Part shown: positions 23,710 through 35,731 of the stretch, piece by piece
How positions within the stretch are numbered: position 1 is the first letter of the stretch
Layout: each line of letters starts with the position of its first letter
The notes under the pieces: generated by a model
Databases searched by the model: none
Told to the model about the DNA's origin: nothing
Seen by the model: the letters and a program-made list of their open reading frames with translations, nothing else
Assembly (NCBI GenBank): GCA_037176705.1
Contig: CM073885.1
Coordinates: 220,980,290 to 221,044,289 of the forward strand
DNA: 64,000 nt
Direction: 5' to 3'
Source of the DNA: Molossus alvarezi
Lineage: Eukaryota > Chordata > Mammalia > Chiroptera > Molossidae
Made by a program: the position numbers and the translations under genes

Positions 23710-26380
23710 CGGTGTGTTAGGGTGTGCTGCGAAGTCTACTAGCGCAGGGCCGAGCACAGCTTTCCTCGGCTTCCTGAGCACTTCTCACACACACGTGTGC
23801 GGGTAGCAAGTTTGCTCTCTAGGAAGCGCTGCTGAATGAACTTCCCTTGCAGGAAGTGCACACCTTCTGCTACATTTCTATGTGCCCACCAAGCTTTGTG
23901 CTTTCCTGGCATTTGCTGGAAGGAACACAGGCAATGAGAAGCAAGTGGTGTTTACCTCCTGAAGTGGAAGGCTTTCTGCAAGTAACACCATCCAGATTTT
24001 AAATGCTGAATAATAAAATAATATCTGAGACAAAAGCCAGCACAAAAGATTGTGATGTGATGGGATCTAGCTTCGGTTCATCTCATTAGAATTCTCCATC
24101 TGCCTTATAGTTTTCTCCGACAGTTGTTAAGTTCTTAATCAGACGTTTGAAAAAAAAAACAAAAAACTGACACATACAATATTTCAGACATTACTTGTCT
24201 GTAGTGTTTGCTTCTGTTTGTCTGAGGGGTTCTCTGGTGGTTAGGAATTCACAAATAAGTGTGCTGAAGGCTTTGCCCCCCGCCCCCCCCCCCCGCCTCT
24301 GTATAATTATGTGCGAGGAGAGAGGTGTAGTTGGCTGCAAAGCCAGGAGTAAGCAATTCTCTCAAAAACAAATCCTGAAAGCAGACTGTGGCTCCCTCTG
24401 TGACATCATGTTTTCTAAAGCCTCCTGTCTGGAAAACACACAAAACCACAGAATTCTTTAGCAGGGGCGTTTTTCAGGGTTGAGAGATCCAGCTCCCTAA
24501 TGGTGTCTCCTGCTTGTCTCAGAACACTCCGGTGGCAGCAGGTGAGTCCTGAGGGGTCTGCCGGGAAATGCCTGCCTCAGATTTAGTGCTTTACTGGGGG
24601 CCCAGTGAACCTTCAGGCAAAAGATGACCTGGAGCTACTTCTGGTGGGTGTAGCAACGCGCCGGTCACTGGAGCAGAGGGGTTTGTTTGCAGCCTGGCGG
24701 TGGGTGACAAAACCCACTGGGGTAGAAAAAGATTTCTGAATTTTTATATTTTGAAATTTCATACTCTTAAACTTATTTTTAGTGAGTTCTATAATGTACA
24801 TTTTACATATGCAGTAGAACATGTTGAAGACAGATACAAAATTAAATGATAAATAGATAATACATAAGGGGTACATGCTCAAGTTTTTTACTGATGGTGT
24901 GCATGGTGAAAACAAAAAGCGGAGTCCATGGTTGTGAACGTCTGAGAGGTAAGCAATGAGCCTTCAGGGTTTTCAGTTCTTTCTCCCTCGTCATCTCCCT
25001 GAGCAGTCTCACTGAAGGAAACCGGCAGCCAGAGAATCAGCAAAGTTTTTGGCTGAGGAAGATTCTTCCTTATGTTTCTTTGTTGTTTTGAACTTGAACT
25101 GATAAGACTATGGTCCTGATATGTTTTCCCTTTGCTGATCCTCTAAAGGAGTGTGTAGTTGAATAGAAGAGCTGAAGAAAGACAGAAACAACCCATGCCT
25201 GCAAGATCTGTTTTTAAAATTAGGATCTACTGGATAAAGGGGCATTTTACTCACATTGTTTACTGTGTCTTTTCCACAGTCATTCAGCCAAACTTAAAAA
25301 AAAAATAACAGTGCAGGTAATTTCAACATTTACTGGTTACTTATTTAAATACTTACTGGTTATTAAAACCTATTTGTAGCATGATGATCAAATGAGATAG
25401 TGTACTGCCTTGACTATTAATGAGGGCTTAGTAAGGATTAATTTCATCATTATTGTTTTATTTATTTTTAAAATTTTATTATCTGACATAGCTCCCCCCT
25501 TGGCCTAACTTTCTTGAGGTGGTTCTCTAGACACCTGGAGGTTATTTGGGAGCCTGGGAAATTGATTCTGTCTGATCCTCTCTCCAGGCAGGCCTGGTTC
25601 ACTTCCCATGGTCTCTGACCAAACGTGGATGATTAATTCTCCTCTGATAGGAGCACTCTTACTGAGCAGGTCCTTGGTAATGCGGCTGCACTGGCCGGGT
25701 TGCTTTTCCTTCAGAAAAGTTACTAGCAGGCCTGGCAAGCCTTCATTATAAAAGGTCATCTCTCTCTTCTTTGTGTCCCTGCCATCTTGCACAGTTACTC
25801 GATAAACGTTTATTGAATTTAATTGAATATTAGAAGAGGCAGTAATTTAAGTAATAAAAATGACTCCCTGAAGGTGGAATGTCAGACCGTATTATAGGCA
25901 GAGCTGGAGAGGAACTCTTTGGGGTTTATTATTCCTCAGACAGTACTACAGAGTGTCAGCCTAATCCGTCTACATGAAGTCTGTCCGGCTTCCTCCTTCC
26001 TCAACACAGGAGGCTGAGTGGTGGGTGGGGAAAGGCCCAGTACTGGGGCGGTGGGGTGCCGGTCAGGGGTAGGCTAGAGGAAGACCCTCAACCTCAGGGG
26101 AAATTAAAGTAGATAGTGTCATTGTCCATGGCAGGACATCAGCTCCCAAGTACACAGGTGTCCCGAAACCTGCAACTGTACCACGTACCACATACAGAAT
26201 TAAGGGACCTGAAAGTCAGCTCTTGGGAACAGCACAGCGGGCCGCCTATGTCTTAGTCACCTTGGGCTTTTTAACAAAATACCATGGACAGGGTGGTTCT
26301 TTCTAGAAAAGAACTGTGTAAATGATAAAATACTCACACATGAGCATTATCCTGTCTAAACCCCAAAGGGCCAAGTGAGA
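23710..26380. other. Unassigned intergenic DNA
   Basis: No exon-like structures or named repeats seen. A C-rich run at 24276-24297 is the main compositional feature. Several short open frames have no context. Confidence 0.4.
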
Positions 26381-26389
26381 AATAGGCCT

Positions 26390-26585
26390 GGGGATCTGGG
26401 TCACATTCAAACCTGCCTCTACCACCTCCTTTGGTGTGACCTTGGGGAAGTTATCAACCTTTCTAAACCTTGACTTCCTTATCTATAAAATAAGCATAAC
26501 ATACCCACCTGGTGCCCTTATTGCAGGGATTAAAAAATAATGTGTGTAAAGCACTCTAGAAAGTTCACAGTAAAAGGTTTGGAGA
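26390..26585 (+). repeat. MIR
   Basis: 'ctgggtcacattcaaacctgcctctaccacctcctttggtgtgaccttggggaagttatcaacctttctaaaccttgacttccttatctataaaata' is a near full-length MIR. Confidence 0.9.
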
Positions 26586-26599
26586 TGATGGATAGGAGG

Positions 26600-27810
26600 A
26601 AATGGTGCAGGGAAGAAAAAACAGTGTTTTCCTCTGCCTACCGCAGGTTCTCAGCTGGGGCCCTGTAAAGGAGTCTGGCGAAGGACAGAGTAACGAGAGA
26701 AAAACAAACTGAAGTCTGTGCACACGTGCACGGGGCACCCCAGCGAGGAGTCACCGGAAGGGGTGGTTAGAACTTGGGCTCATACACAGGTTTAGGCTAA
26801 AACACAGAAAAAGGGGTTTGGGGCTTCTGGCCAGGGGAGGTCCGTTGTGGGAAGGCGTCCAGGGAGAGAATGGCAGCAGGGCTGTTCAGTGAGGCAAGTG
26901 TGTGATCCAAGGCACTGACTCCTGTGCTAGTAAGAGTTGTTAGGGGTCCTTCTCTTCCCGGCATGGAGAGGGACACACCTCTCACAAATAGAAATTTTCT
27001 CTACACAAGGAAAACTCCTGCCCCGTTTTTAGAATGTTTCCTGCATCTGCTGGTTCTTCATGGTCTTAGCTCAAAATAATTCAGATGCCAAAGAGATATT
27101 CTGGGATGGCATATTGTGGTGCCCTCCCATAGTCAACAGATATTCATGTCAGAACTCTTCAGATGGCTCCTGCTTGCAAGGAGTGACCTGCAGGGCCTCC
27201 CCCACGCCAGGAAATCAGCCCAGCTGGACACCCCCCCCTCGTTCTGGAAACCAGGCTGGCTGACTCACAGGGCTCAGTGGCCTCTCTGGGCCCTGGAGGA
27301 AGCTGCAGAGTCAACCACCACATTACTGAGCCAGGATCCCTGGAAAACACCTTAAGGGCCTCCCTGGATGACAAATTAAATGTATTCACCATCTTGCAAT
27401 GGGCTGGGGTGATGTGGGTCAAGAAGTAGCCAGATGTCGATGCTGCCAAGTTAACCAGAGCCTGATTTCCTCGGACCCATGTGACAATTAGTTATTTCTG
27501 CTTTAGGCATTTTTTACTTTTGAAAGTTCCATCTTTTGACCCAGACAGCTGTGCAAGGCACTGTTCATGTCAAAGTCACCCTGAGTTGCATCCAGTTTAT
27601 GGATTCTCTCAGGAGATATTTTATAAGTGACCACTGATGTTAGTAAGGACTAACACAGTAGAGGCAGAAATCTGCTCCTTTTTTATACTCTCTTAAAAGA
27701 GACTATGAAATTCTTGAGTCAGGTCTTTGTTTTACCTTTCTCTATATGTACTTGGTGCTTAGTTCAGAGCATGACTGTAACAATAAAAGCTAAAAACATG
27801 GAGGGTTACC
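26600..27810. other. Unassigned intergenic DNA
   Basis: No gene or repeat family recognised. The overlapping open frames on both strands around 27060-27450 are not supported by splice or start context. Confidence 0.4.
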
Positions 27811-27831
27811 TGTGTCCCGTGCACTATTTTA

Positions 27832-28267
27832 TTTATTTGTTTGTTCGTTTGTTTAATTTAATGTATTTACTTATTTTAGAGAGGCAGAGAGAGAGAGAGA
27901 GAGAGAGAAACATCAATCTGTTGTTCCAGTTATTTATGCATTCATTGGTCACTTTTTAAAAAAATGTGTTTTTATTTATTTCAGAGAAAGGAAGGCAGAG
28001 GGAGAGGTAGAAACATGGATGAGAGAGAAACATCGATTAGCTGCTTCCTGCATACCCCCTGCGGGGGGTTCAGTCTGCAACCTGCCACGTGCCCCTACCA
28101 GTAATCAAACAGGCGACCTCCTGGTGCATGGGACGATGCTCAGCCAACTGAGCCACACCGGTGGGGCTCATTTGGTTACTTCTTGTATATGCCCTGGCAA
28201 GGGAGAGAACCCACAACCTTGGCATATCAGGATGATGCTCTAACCAACTGAGCTACCCAGCCAGGGC
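27832..28267 (-). mobile_element. tRNA-derived SINE with a second SINE nested inside
   Basis: The outer reverse-complement element has a GA tract near 27880-27910 and ends 'gctacccagccagggc'. Its duplication CC(G/A)TGCACTATTTTA is at 27817-27831 and 28268-28282. A second reverse-complement SINE (about 27956-28168; 'gtttttatttatttcagagaaagg' to 'gagccacaccggtggggc') splits it, with an approximate duplication cat(t)tggt(t/c)actt. Confidence 0.85.
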
Positions 28268-28284
28268 CCATGCACTATTTTAGA

Positions 28285-28480
28285 TGCTTTATATATACTA
28301 CCTCATTTAATTTCATAACCAACCTTAAAATAGCTTTCACTATTACCCCCATTTTATAGGTGAGAAAAATGAGGCACATAAAGGTTAAATATTTTGCCCC
28401 AAGTCACACAGCAAGTGTCAGGTTCAGGATTTCAAACCCAGCCTGCTCTAGCAACCTCTGTGCACTGCTGTTTCTGTGGT
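28285..28480 (-). repeat. MIR
   Basis: 'cctcatttaatttcataaccaacc...ccccattttataggtgagaaaaatgaggcacataaaggttaaatattttgccccaagtcacacagc' is MIR in reverse complement. Confidence 0.85.
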
Positions 28481-28596
28481 ACACAGTTGGTGTCAGATGA
28501 ATAAAGGCCGAATGACCAAGGCATCATGGCTGTGTACACGTACACGTTTGTTTACATGAATAAAAACGCTGTTACCTGTGCTTGCAGCGCCTCGGC

Positions 28597-31500
28597 ATGG
28601 CCCCGTGTGTGAGTCTGCTGGTCTTTCTCCACGGAGTCCTTACCCTTCAGATGGTGAGTAATGCGGCGCCTCCCCACTTCTTGCCCTGGAGGGGCTTCTA
28701 GCGTGACCTAGAGGATCAGAGTCTCATGCTGCTGGGTCTACAGGGCACCCAGATTTCTGATACCCTGGGGATAAGATGAACTATGTCAAGTGCCCCTCCT
28801 CCCGATTCTTACACCCTTTAATTTAATTTTTATTTTTTAAATTATTTTTGTTACAGATGTTTCTCCTTTCCCCCCATTGACACCCTCTTCTAGATGCCCT
28901 CCCCCACCCTGTGCCCAACATTGTTGTCTATGTCCATGGTTATGCACACATGCATATAAGTTCTGTGGTTTATCTCTTCCCTCCCCCACACCCCACACCC
29001 TCTTCTGGGGGTTGTCAGTCTGTACCCTACTTCTCTGTCTCTGGGTCTATTTTGTTCATCAGTTTATTTTGTTCATTATATTCCACAAATAAGTGAGATC
29101 GTGTGATATTTGTCTTTCTCTGATTGGCTTGTTTCACTTAGGATAATATTCTCCAGGTCCTTCCATGTTGTCTGAAAGGATAAGAGATCTTTCTTTCTTA
29201 CAGCTGCATAGTACTCCATTGTGTGTATGTACCACAGCTTTTTTGTCCACTCATCTACTGATGGACACTTGGGCTGTTTCCAGATCTTAGCTATTGTAGA
29301 TAGTGCTGCTATGAACATAGCAGTACATATATTCTTTTTGATTGGCATTTCAGGCTTCTTAGGATATATTCCTAGAATTGAAATCACTGGGTCAAATGAC
29401 AGTTCAATTTTTAACTTTTTGAGGTAACCATATTATTTTCCACAGTGGCTGCTTTACACCCTTTTATTTATTTATTTATTTTTGTTATCCTCACCCAAGG
29501 ATATTTTTCCACTTTTTGTACAGATAGAGTGGGAGGGAGAGAGAGGAAGGGAGAGAGAGAGAAACATCAATGTGAAAGGGACACATCGAGTGGCTGCCAC
29601 CCGCACGACCAACCAGGGCCGGGGACAAACTGCAACCGAAGTACGTGCCCGGGAACCGAACCCGGGTCTCTCCGGACCGCAGGCCGACGCTCTAACCGCT
29701 GAGCCAAACTGGCCAGGGCTGCTTTACACCCTTTTATATCCATTCCTTCTTTCAAGAAAAGATCTAGCCCTGGCCCGTTTGCTCAGTGGTTAGAGCATCA
29801 GCCCACGGACCAAAGAGTCACAGGTTCGATTCTGGTCAAGGGTATGTACCTCGGTTGCAGTTGGTCCCTAGCCTTTGTCAGGGTCATGAGGGAGGCAGCC
29901 AGTCGATGTGTCCCTCTCACATCCATGTTTCTCTCTCTCTCCCTCCCTCCCACTCTATCTGAAGATAAAGATAAATAGAAAAATATCCTTGGGTGAGGAT
30001 TTTCTAAAAAAGGAAAGGATCTAAATTCATTTTTGGTAAAATGAGGGTGACTAAAAGTTACTTAGGAGTCAGTAAAATTTCAGAAATATTTAATTTACTG
30101 ACTCTACTTTTTCTTTTTTTTAACTTATCTTCATTGTTGAATGTGTTACAGATGTCCCTGTACTTCTTCTTAAGGCTGCGAGAGAGGGAGTCTAAATTGG
30201 GTAAATGGAGGCCCTCATGCTCAAGAATCCGTCCACAACATACCCCACCTAGGAGAACATTTAGAGTTAAGTTTTTGTCCTATGATGCAGAGAGAGAGCC
30301 CAAGGCGCAGAGGGGGGCAGAGGAGAAGGATGGAGATCCGAGCATCTGTCTGCCTCACAGGCTTCAGCACGCGGCTGTCCTCTCGCCTGTAGTATCTCTT
30401 CTTTCCACCCTCCCTCAGAGCTGCCCTCCTCCTCTCCCAACAACCGTTCATATCTAGTCATCCCTGAGTGCAACGTGGATAGCACGTCCCCTCTCCCCAC
30501 CTGCACCTCAACTCAGATCACCCCACGTATGTTCATGCACCTCCTGCAGTTCCGTGTGGCACTTCTGACTGTCCTGAGTAATTCATAGCATAGTTACTTG
30601 TTTGATGTGTGTCTTTCCTACCAGAACTTAGGTTCTCAAGGACAGGGATTCTGCCTTGTTCATTACTATGACCCCAGTGCCTGGTGCAAGGTAGGTGCTC
30701 AGTACATGGGTGAGGCATGAAGAGTGAATGAACTTCCCATTTGCGACGATGGTGTGTGAGGGACTCTGAGCAAGTGTGAACCCTCTTCCCGGGCCTGGCC
30801 TGCCTGCGGTGGAACCTCTCCCAGAAGCGCTGGCCTGTAAGGCAAGTTAGCAGAGCAGGAAGGGGGCTTCTTCTGAAACCAGAGCTGAGTGCAGGTCCTC
30901 ACTGCATCACTCACTGGGTCTGTGTCACCTTGGGCAACCCCCAAGTCTCATGATTTATAAAATGAGTTGTGAGAATCAAATGTGTTAATAAACGTGAAAG
31001 TGCTTTGTGTCCTCGAAGGCACCTCATGAATGATGCTGTTTTGGGGGGGGGTCTGAATGGCATAAATCAAGGCCCACTCAAAGGCTAAAGCTCCCAAGGT
31101 GGAATTTCAGGTACCTGGCAAGCAGGTAAGTAAGAACTGGGTGATAACAAAGGGTCTTTTCAAACCACACTGAATTGGCGGCCACTGACATATAAGGCCT
31201 GTCTCAAAGAAAACATCCTAAGAACAAAGACACCATAAGAATAAACTATAAAAGACTGCAATTCAGTGATGTTTTGGCTGGTGCATTTATGCCAGTATCT
31301 CTGTTTTTGTCTTTGACAATCTGAGAGGTCTGGAGAGAGAGACGGCAACGTGCACAAAGCTGATAGTAAGGTAATTAAATCCTGTACATAGATATGCAGA
31401 CTATGTCTGGTGGGATGCGACTAATTATGGCCTATATGACAAGTTTTTCAATATTTGTAAATTCATTTTCACAATCTATACCTGAGTATAAATGTGTGGT

Positions 31501-34500
31501 ACTTTGAGTTTTCTTTTTAAACTGTTGCAATATTTTGTCAGTTCCCTTATTAATTAAGGAGTTAAATATAATCCTTGACACTTGTTCCTTTTATGTTTAT
31601 ATAGAAACATGATTATATTCTCCCTCAAAAAATATCCTTTAATGGCACAGAGTAAAATAAGACAGATCCCTCTATATTTTCTGATAGATGAAGAAATAAG
31701 GGGTAAGGGGTAGAACTGGATAGTTCAGCATTTGCTGTTTCATGGATTTGCTCACTGAACCCTCACTAGTGTCAGGTCTGGGCTCCCCATTTCATTCCAG
31801 TGGTCATGGGAGGATAGAACAGGAAATGCTTTGGAACACCTCACAGGGTTTCAAGGACACGGTGAGGACCGGGGTTATCTGACGTGCTCCACTCCCCTGT
31901 CTTCACCGCTACTGGAGTCATTGCACCCCTTTGAGAATCTATGTGGATCTTCCATCCCCACATGAACATTTTGCATAAAATTTCAATCAGACCTTCTAGA
32001 AGTCCATGGACTTCTAAAACCCAGGACTGCTGCCCTATGGAAAGGCCAACCACTGCCCGCTTCCCTACAGATGAAACGGGAAGAAATTCTGCTCAGGTCC
32101 ACACCTCTCGCACCGTCCGGCTGACAGACCAGGCACTCTCTCTCCAGCCTCCAGCCCGCATTCTGAGGGGCCGCACAAGCTCGGCTTTTTCGCTCTCTCT
32201 AAATGTCAAAAGTGAGGGAGGTTCGAGGGCCTAGCAGGTAGAAATTCTGCATGAGATGTTCCTCTTTCAGATCTGTGAGGAAGAAGAAGGGAGGGAGGAA
32301 GAACAAGAGAGGCAGCTATGAGGAATGGAGCATCCGTTGATTTCTCCTTCTTATGATGCTGGGATACCAGGGCGATGTCAATATAGTAAATGTTGATACC
32401 TCTCCCCACTCCTGGAATCCCAACAATCCAGAAACGATCTTTCCAATTTCTTGTTCTTCACATGAAACACCGGCAGTATCTATATCTTTTGTCATTTACA
32501 TGTAATGAGAATTTTATATTCATGGAGTAAAAGATAAAGTATTAGCATATATACTATATACATGCCCTGTGCTATTTTCTTTCCTTTTTAAAATTATGAC
32601 TCTTTAAAATGACATCCTATTCTGTTTCGATCTATGGCACTGAATATGAAGCATTTCTAGTACCGAGTTCTATATTTCCTCTAGGAAAAAGAGCTCTAGT
32701 AATTGTGTGTTGTCTACTTGTTTGTGGTTCTGCTTCATTTTCTTCTCCCCCTATGCACAGACATACTCTTTTCTGCTTTTAAATTGCTTCTAGCCACCAC
32801 TACATTCTTAGAAAAACAGCATCTGAGGTCTTGATTGCCTGTGGTTGCACCTGCAACCCCTCAGTGAAAATGCAATCATAGCCTCATAGAATATTAGTGT
32901 TGGACGAACCTGGGAAGTAATATTTTCAATCTTTCTGCTACCAAGGACTCTTTTTTTTTTTTTTTTTGCCTTTTCGCTACAACCAACTCTCCCTCCTCAG
33001 AGGTTTAATGTTTTAAGAATCTTGTCTACCAACTGCATTTTGCATCTCTTATTTCATTCCTTTTCTTCATTCTTCATAATCAAATAATCTCTTACTGGAC
33101 ATGTTCAGTGAGGTTACTGGCACTGGTCTTAAAGGGTTCATCAATTATGTCCCATAAATCTGTCAATCCACAACCGGAGCTTCTGATTGTTAGGAAACCA
33201 AACACACAGACAATACACAACGCAATGCCTCTTCCCCTCCTCCCCCCAAATGTCACAAACCAAAAGGTTCTTTGACTTTGAACTTCAGCTTAGGATCACT
33301 CACAACAGGGGCACATGGACTTAACCCTAAATGTCTTCTTGGGGCTGGCACAGGAGGGCAGCAGAGAGATGGGGTTTACCGAGGCCCTAAGTAAAATGCA
33401 AATTGTGTTCAGTATGCTCCAGTCACGATAGCCTGGAAGTGTGCAACACGTACAGATATTTCCAAACAATTTTTAAAATGTCTAAACATCAGTGTGGATA
33501 AGAGTTTGTAATCTAGATAAATTATTTATGATCGCCTTATTTTCTAAGAGTGCAAAAACAGATGTTTCTATAGCTTACATTGAAAGTATGAATGGAATAT
33601 CCCAACCCTTGTTTCTGGAAAGGAAGCAAAAGACTGAAGGAAAACTGGGGTTCTAAAACAACTTCATTCTTCATTAACAGAAAGGGGCACTTGGCTGGTT
33701 GGACGAGAGCAGTGACAGCAGTCCTGGCCACAGAAAGAGCTACTACATATTGCAGCTGCTGGTAAGCCAATAGCATATTGCAGGCCCCAAAAAACAAAAT
33801 GTTACCTTGGACCAGGGTTCCTCAACAGTAGCACTATTGCTTTTGGGGCTGGATAATTCTTTGTCGTTGGGTTGTCCTTTGCATTGTAAGATATTTAACA
33901 GCATCCCTGCACTGTCCCCTACAGATGTCCTTCCCACCATGTATGGCAACCAACACAGTCTCCAGACATTGACAAATGTCCCTGGGGGGGGCATTTTTCC
34001 TGGGTTAGAGTGCTTGCTTTAGGTAATTTACAAAATAAGTCCATATTTGAATTGTAGATACTTAGTTCAGTGGTAATATTTGAGAGACTGGGAAAATTTG
34101 AGTGTGTACTGAACCCAAATAGAAATGTTTTGGATTCAGTGCAAAAACAATTTTTTTTTCATATGAACTACCTCTGTCATAACAGAAATATTCAGTGTTG
34201 CAATGAGTTTAGAAATTATAGAGTCAAAACCAACCACTTGAATTCTAATACTATTATGAAGAAAATCCTAAGACTAAGCACCCACCACCAACAAAACAAT
34301 TAGTCATGTAGGGCATAATGACCGGGATGTCTGTGGGCTCCAACTCCTGCCTAAAACGCTCAGTGGCTCCCTTAGCTCAGCCCACAGAACTTGGGCTCAA
34401 GAAAAGCTTTGACTGAACTCACATTGGCTTGTGGTGCTTACTGTTCTAACAGGCACATGACCTACGATGACAAGAAGAATATACAAATACTAGGGCAAAC

Positions 34501-35495
34501 CGATCAGTCCTGGGGTGTGAGTAATACGGAAAATTGTGTCAAAAAGATTTTTTGTTGAAAATGTCTGAGCATTGTGTCACATTGATAATAAAGGGGGAAA
34601 ACAAAACAAAGGACAGGAAGCATCTAGCCCATCTGAACTGTTTGGTCAAAGCACCAGCACGGAAAGGACTCAGGTGGTGGGTGGTGGTGACCAGGACACA
34701 GCAGGGTCTGAGGACACTTCAGGATCCTTCCACTTGGCTACATCGATGTGGACCCATCCCCAGGCTCATTTCCCTGTGCTCTAAGTTTGCATCCGAGGGG
34801 ACAGATGACATTCAAATTGCAGGCAAATCAGGCAAAAGCCAAAGCAGTCTCTTGGTTTAGACCAACTTCAACCACACCTACCCTGTTGCATGTCGCCCTG
34901 GCCTTAGGACCTCCCTTATCTGACCTTCTGTAGGAGTTACATGTGCATGGAAACAACCCCGCCCCCTCCCTCAAGAGCCCCCCACCCCCAGGATCGTTCA
35001 GGCCACAACTCTGTCAAGTACACGGTGCCACCAGTGTGTTCCGGCCAGAAAGTGCTTTCTCTAACTTGGTCTCTGTCCTTCTCCTTGCAGCCAGTTCAAA
35101 GATTGAAAGGGAAGCCAGAGAATGCTTTAGACAGGAAGGCAGCCCACTTGCTAGCTCTGCGGACTTCCGGTGTTTGGGGCGGGCCAGACACCACTAGACC
35201 CACTGTCCACGCGCTGGTCAGCTTCCAGCTTCCACCAGTGCCGGCCCTTCCTAGAAGAAGCCCACCCACCATGACCCCTCCTCCTGTTCTCACACTGTCC
35301 ACCCAGCCCGAGGTGGTGGAGATCCCTGGAGAGACCTCTGCACCAGGGAACCTGGGGACCTGCTTCGGCATGTCAGCCAGGTTGTCCCTGACACCCCAAG
35401 TTCTGACTACTCCAGGTCTCCCCACAAAGGGAGCACTTCACAGCACCAGCTCCCCCACCTCGCCCACAACTCAGGAGCCCCGGGGAGACGTGTAA
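28597..35495 (+). CDS. Candidate gene B: secreted Pro/Thr/Ser-rich SCPP-like protein ending RGDV
   Basis: An unnamed splice model. Coding exons: 28597-28653 (exon starts 28588 after cttgcag, donor gtgagt), 33681-33761 (acceptor ttcattaacag, donor gtaagc) and 35091-35495 (acceptor ctgtccttctccttgcag, stop TAA). All junctions are phase 0, giving 19+27+134 = 180 residues. Exon one encodes MAPCVSLLVFLHGVLTLQM, a hydrophobic, weaker signal peptide. Exon two contains an acidic/serine cluster WLDESSDSSP, a plausible Golgi-kinase (Fam20C, S-x-E/pS) target, then KSYYILQLL. The last exon is rich in Pro, Thr and Ser (PPTMTPPPVLTLSTQPEVVE) with one Cys, and ends TTQEPRGDV. An AATAAA at 35726 fits a 3' end near 35.75 kb. 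The terminal codons CGG GGA GAC GTG TAA mirror candidate gene A, so the two look like tandem paralogues. Further small exons in the 5-kb first intron may be missing; I found no convincing counterpart of A's second exon. Function unknown; a secreted mineral-associated or adhesive protein is an inference. Confidence 0.5.
28810..29450 (-). mobile_element. 5'-truncated L1 (ORF2 C-terminus and 3' UTR)
   Basis: The minus strand 29387-29076 keeps an open frame with typical L1 ORF2 C-terminal motifs (PSVDEWTKKLWYIHTMEYY). The reverse-complement 3' UTR (tgttacagatgtttctcc) starts near 28850. It is truncated at about 29450, where a SINE joins. Lies in the first intron of candidate gene B. Confidence 0.9.
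29468..29717 (-). mobile_element. VES SINE
   Basis: Reverse complement with perfect 20-bp duplication GCTGCTTTACACCCTTTTAT at 29448-29467 and 29718-29737. A clean, young insertion. Confidence 0.97.
29767..30012 (+). mobile_element. VES SINE
   Basis: Starts gccctggcccgtttgctcagtgg and ends 'ccttgggtgaggat'. Approximate duplication aa(a/g)gatcta on both sides. Confidence 0.93.
30110..30165 (-). mobile_element. L1 3'-end scrap
   Basis: 'ttttttaacttatcttcattgttgaatgtgttacagatg' matches the reverse-complement L1 3' terminus also seen at 53175. Short. Confidence 0.55.
30590..30735 (+). repeat. L2 3' fragment
   Basis: 'ccagaacttaggttctcaaggacagggattctgccttgttcattactatgaccccagtgcctggtgcaaggtaggtgctcagtac' is an L2 3' end. 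Confidence 0.85.
30880..31010 (+). repeat. MIR fragment
   Basis: 'gagctgagtgcaggtcctcactgcatcactcactgggtctgtgtcaccttgggcaacccccaagtc' follows the MIR core. Confidence 0.7.
31020..33660. other. Intron of candidate gene B, nothing firm recognised
   Basis: Mostly AT-rich unique-looking sequence. A poly-T run is at 32952-32969. I looked for extra phase-0 exons of 30-90 bp; possible acceptors at 31800 and 32270 open exons that are out of phase or hit a stop, so none is included. Confidence 0.4.
33825..34022 (-). mobile_element. MER20-type hAT relic
   Basis: 'accagggttcctcaacagtagcactattgcttttggggctggataattctttgtcg...tccagacattgacaaatgtccctggggggggcatttt' is the reverse complement of MER20, an ancient non-autonomous hAT element. 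It starts just after the second coding exon of candidate gene B. Confidence 0.85.
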
Positions 35496-35725
35496 GCTGA
35501 AGGGCTGAGTGCCCTCCTGGGAGGAGATCCAGACCACACCTGCCAGGCCCTGGTCAACCAGCCCTGGTGATGCGTCCTGTGAGCCAGACTGTGTCTGTTA
35601 CGGGATTCACCTCATCACCGACTCCCTAGGAATGAAATTCATCCATGAAGGAGCTTCACAGTCCCCGGAAAGTGATGTAGGCACATGCCCTACAACCTTG
35701 AGGCAATTTCTCACTGCTACCTACA

Positions 35726-35731
35726 AATAAA
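35726..35731 (+). promoter_or_regulatory. Polyadenylation signal of candidate gene B
   Basis: Canonical AATAAA, 231 bp after the TAA of the last exon, followed within about 40 bp by T-rich 'tgttttatgattttttaaaaag'. Supports a real transcript end. Confidence 0.6.

Noticed and set aside
31801..31861. Possible extra exon of candidate gene B (acceptor cattccag, donor gtgagg)
   Set aside because: Its length of 61 bp would break the phase-0 pattern and shift the frame of the well-supported last exon.
32270..32322. Possible acidic exon of candidate gene B after ctctttcag (Glu-rich)
   Set aside because: Runs into an in-frame TGA before any donor site; its composition comes from a GA-rich stretch.
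34941..35090. Upstream extension of the last exon of candidate gene B to an ATG at 34941
   Set aside because: The frame is open, but there is a strong pyrimidine-rich acceptor at 35090 and no signal peptide in the extension; treated as intron.
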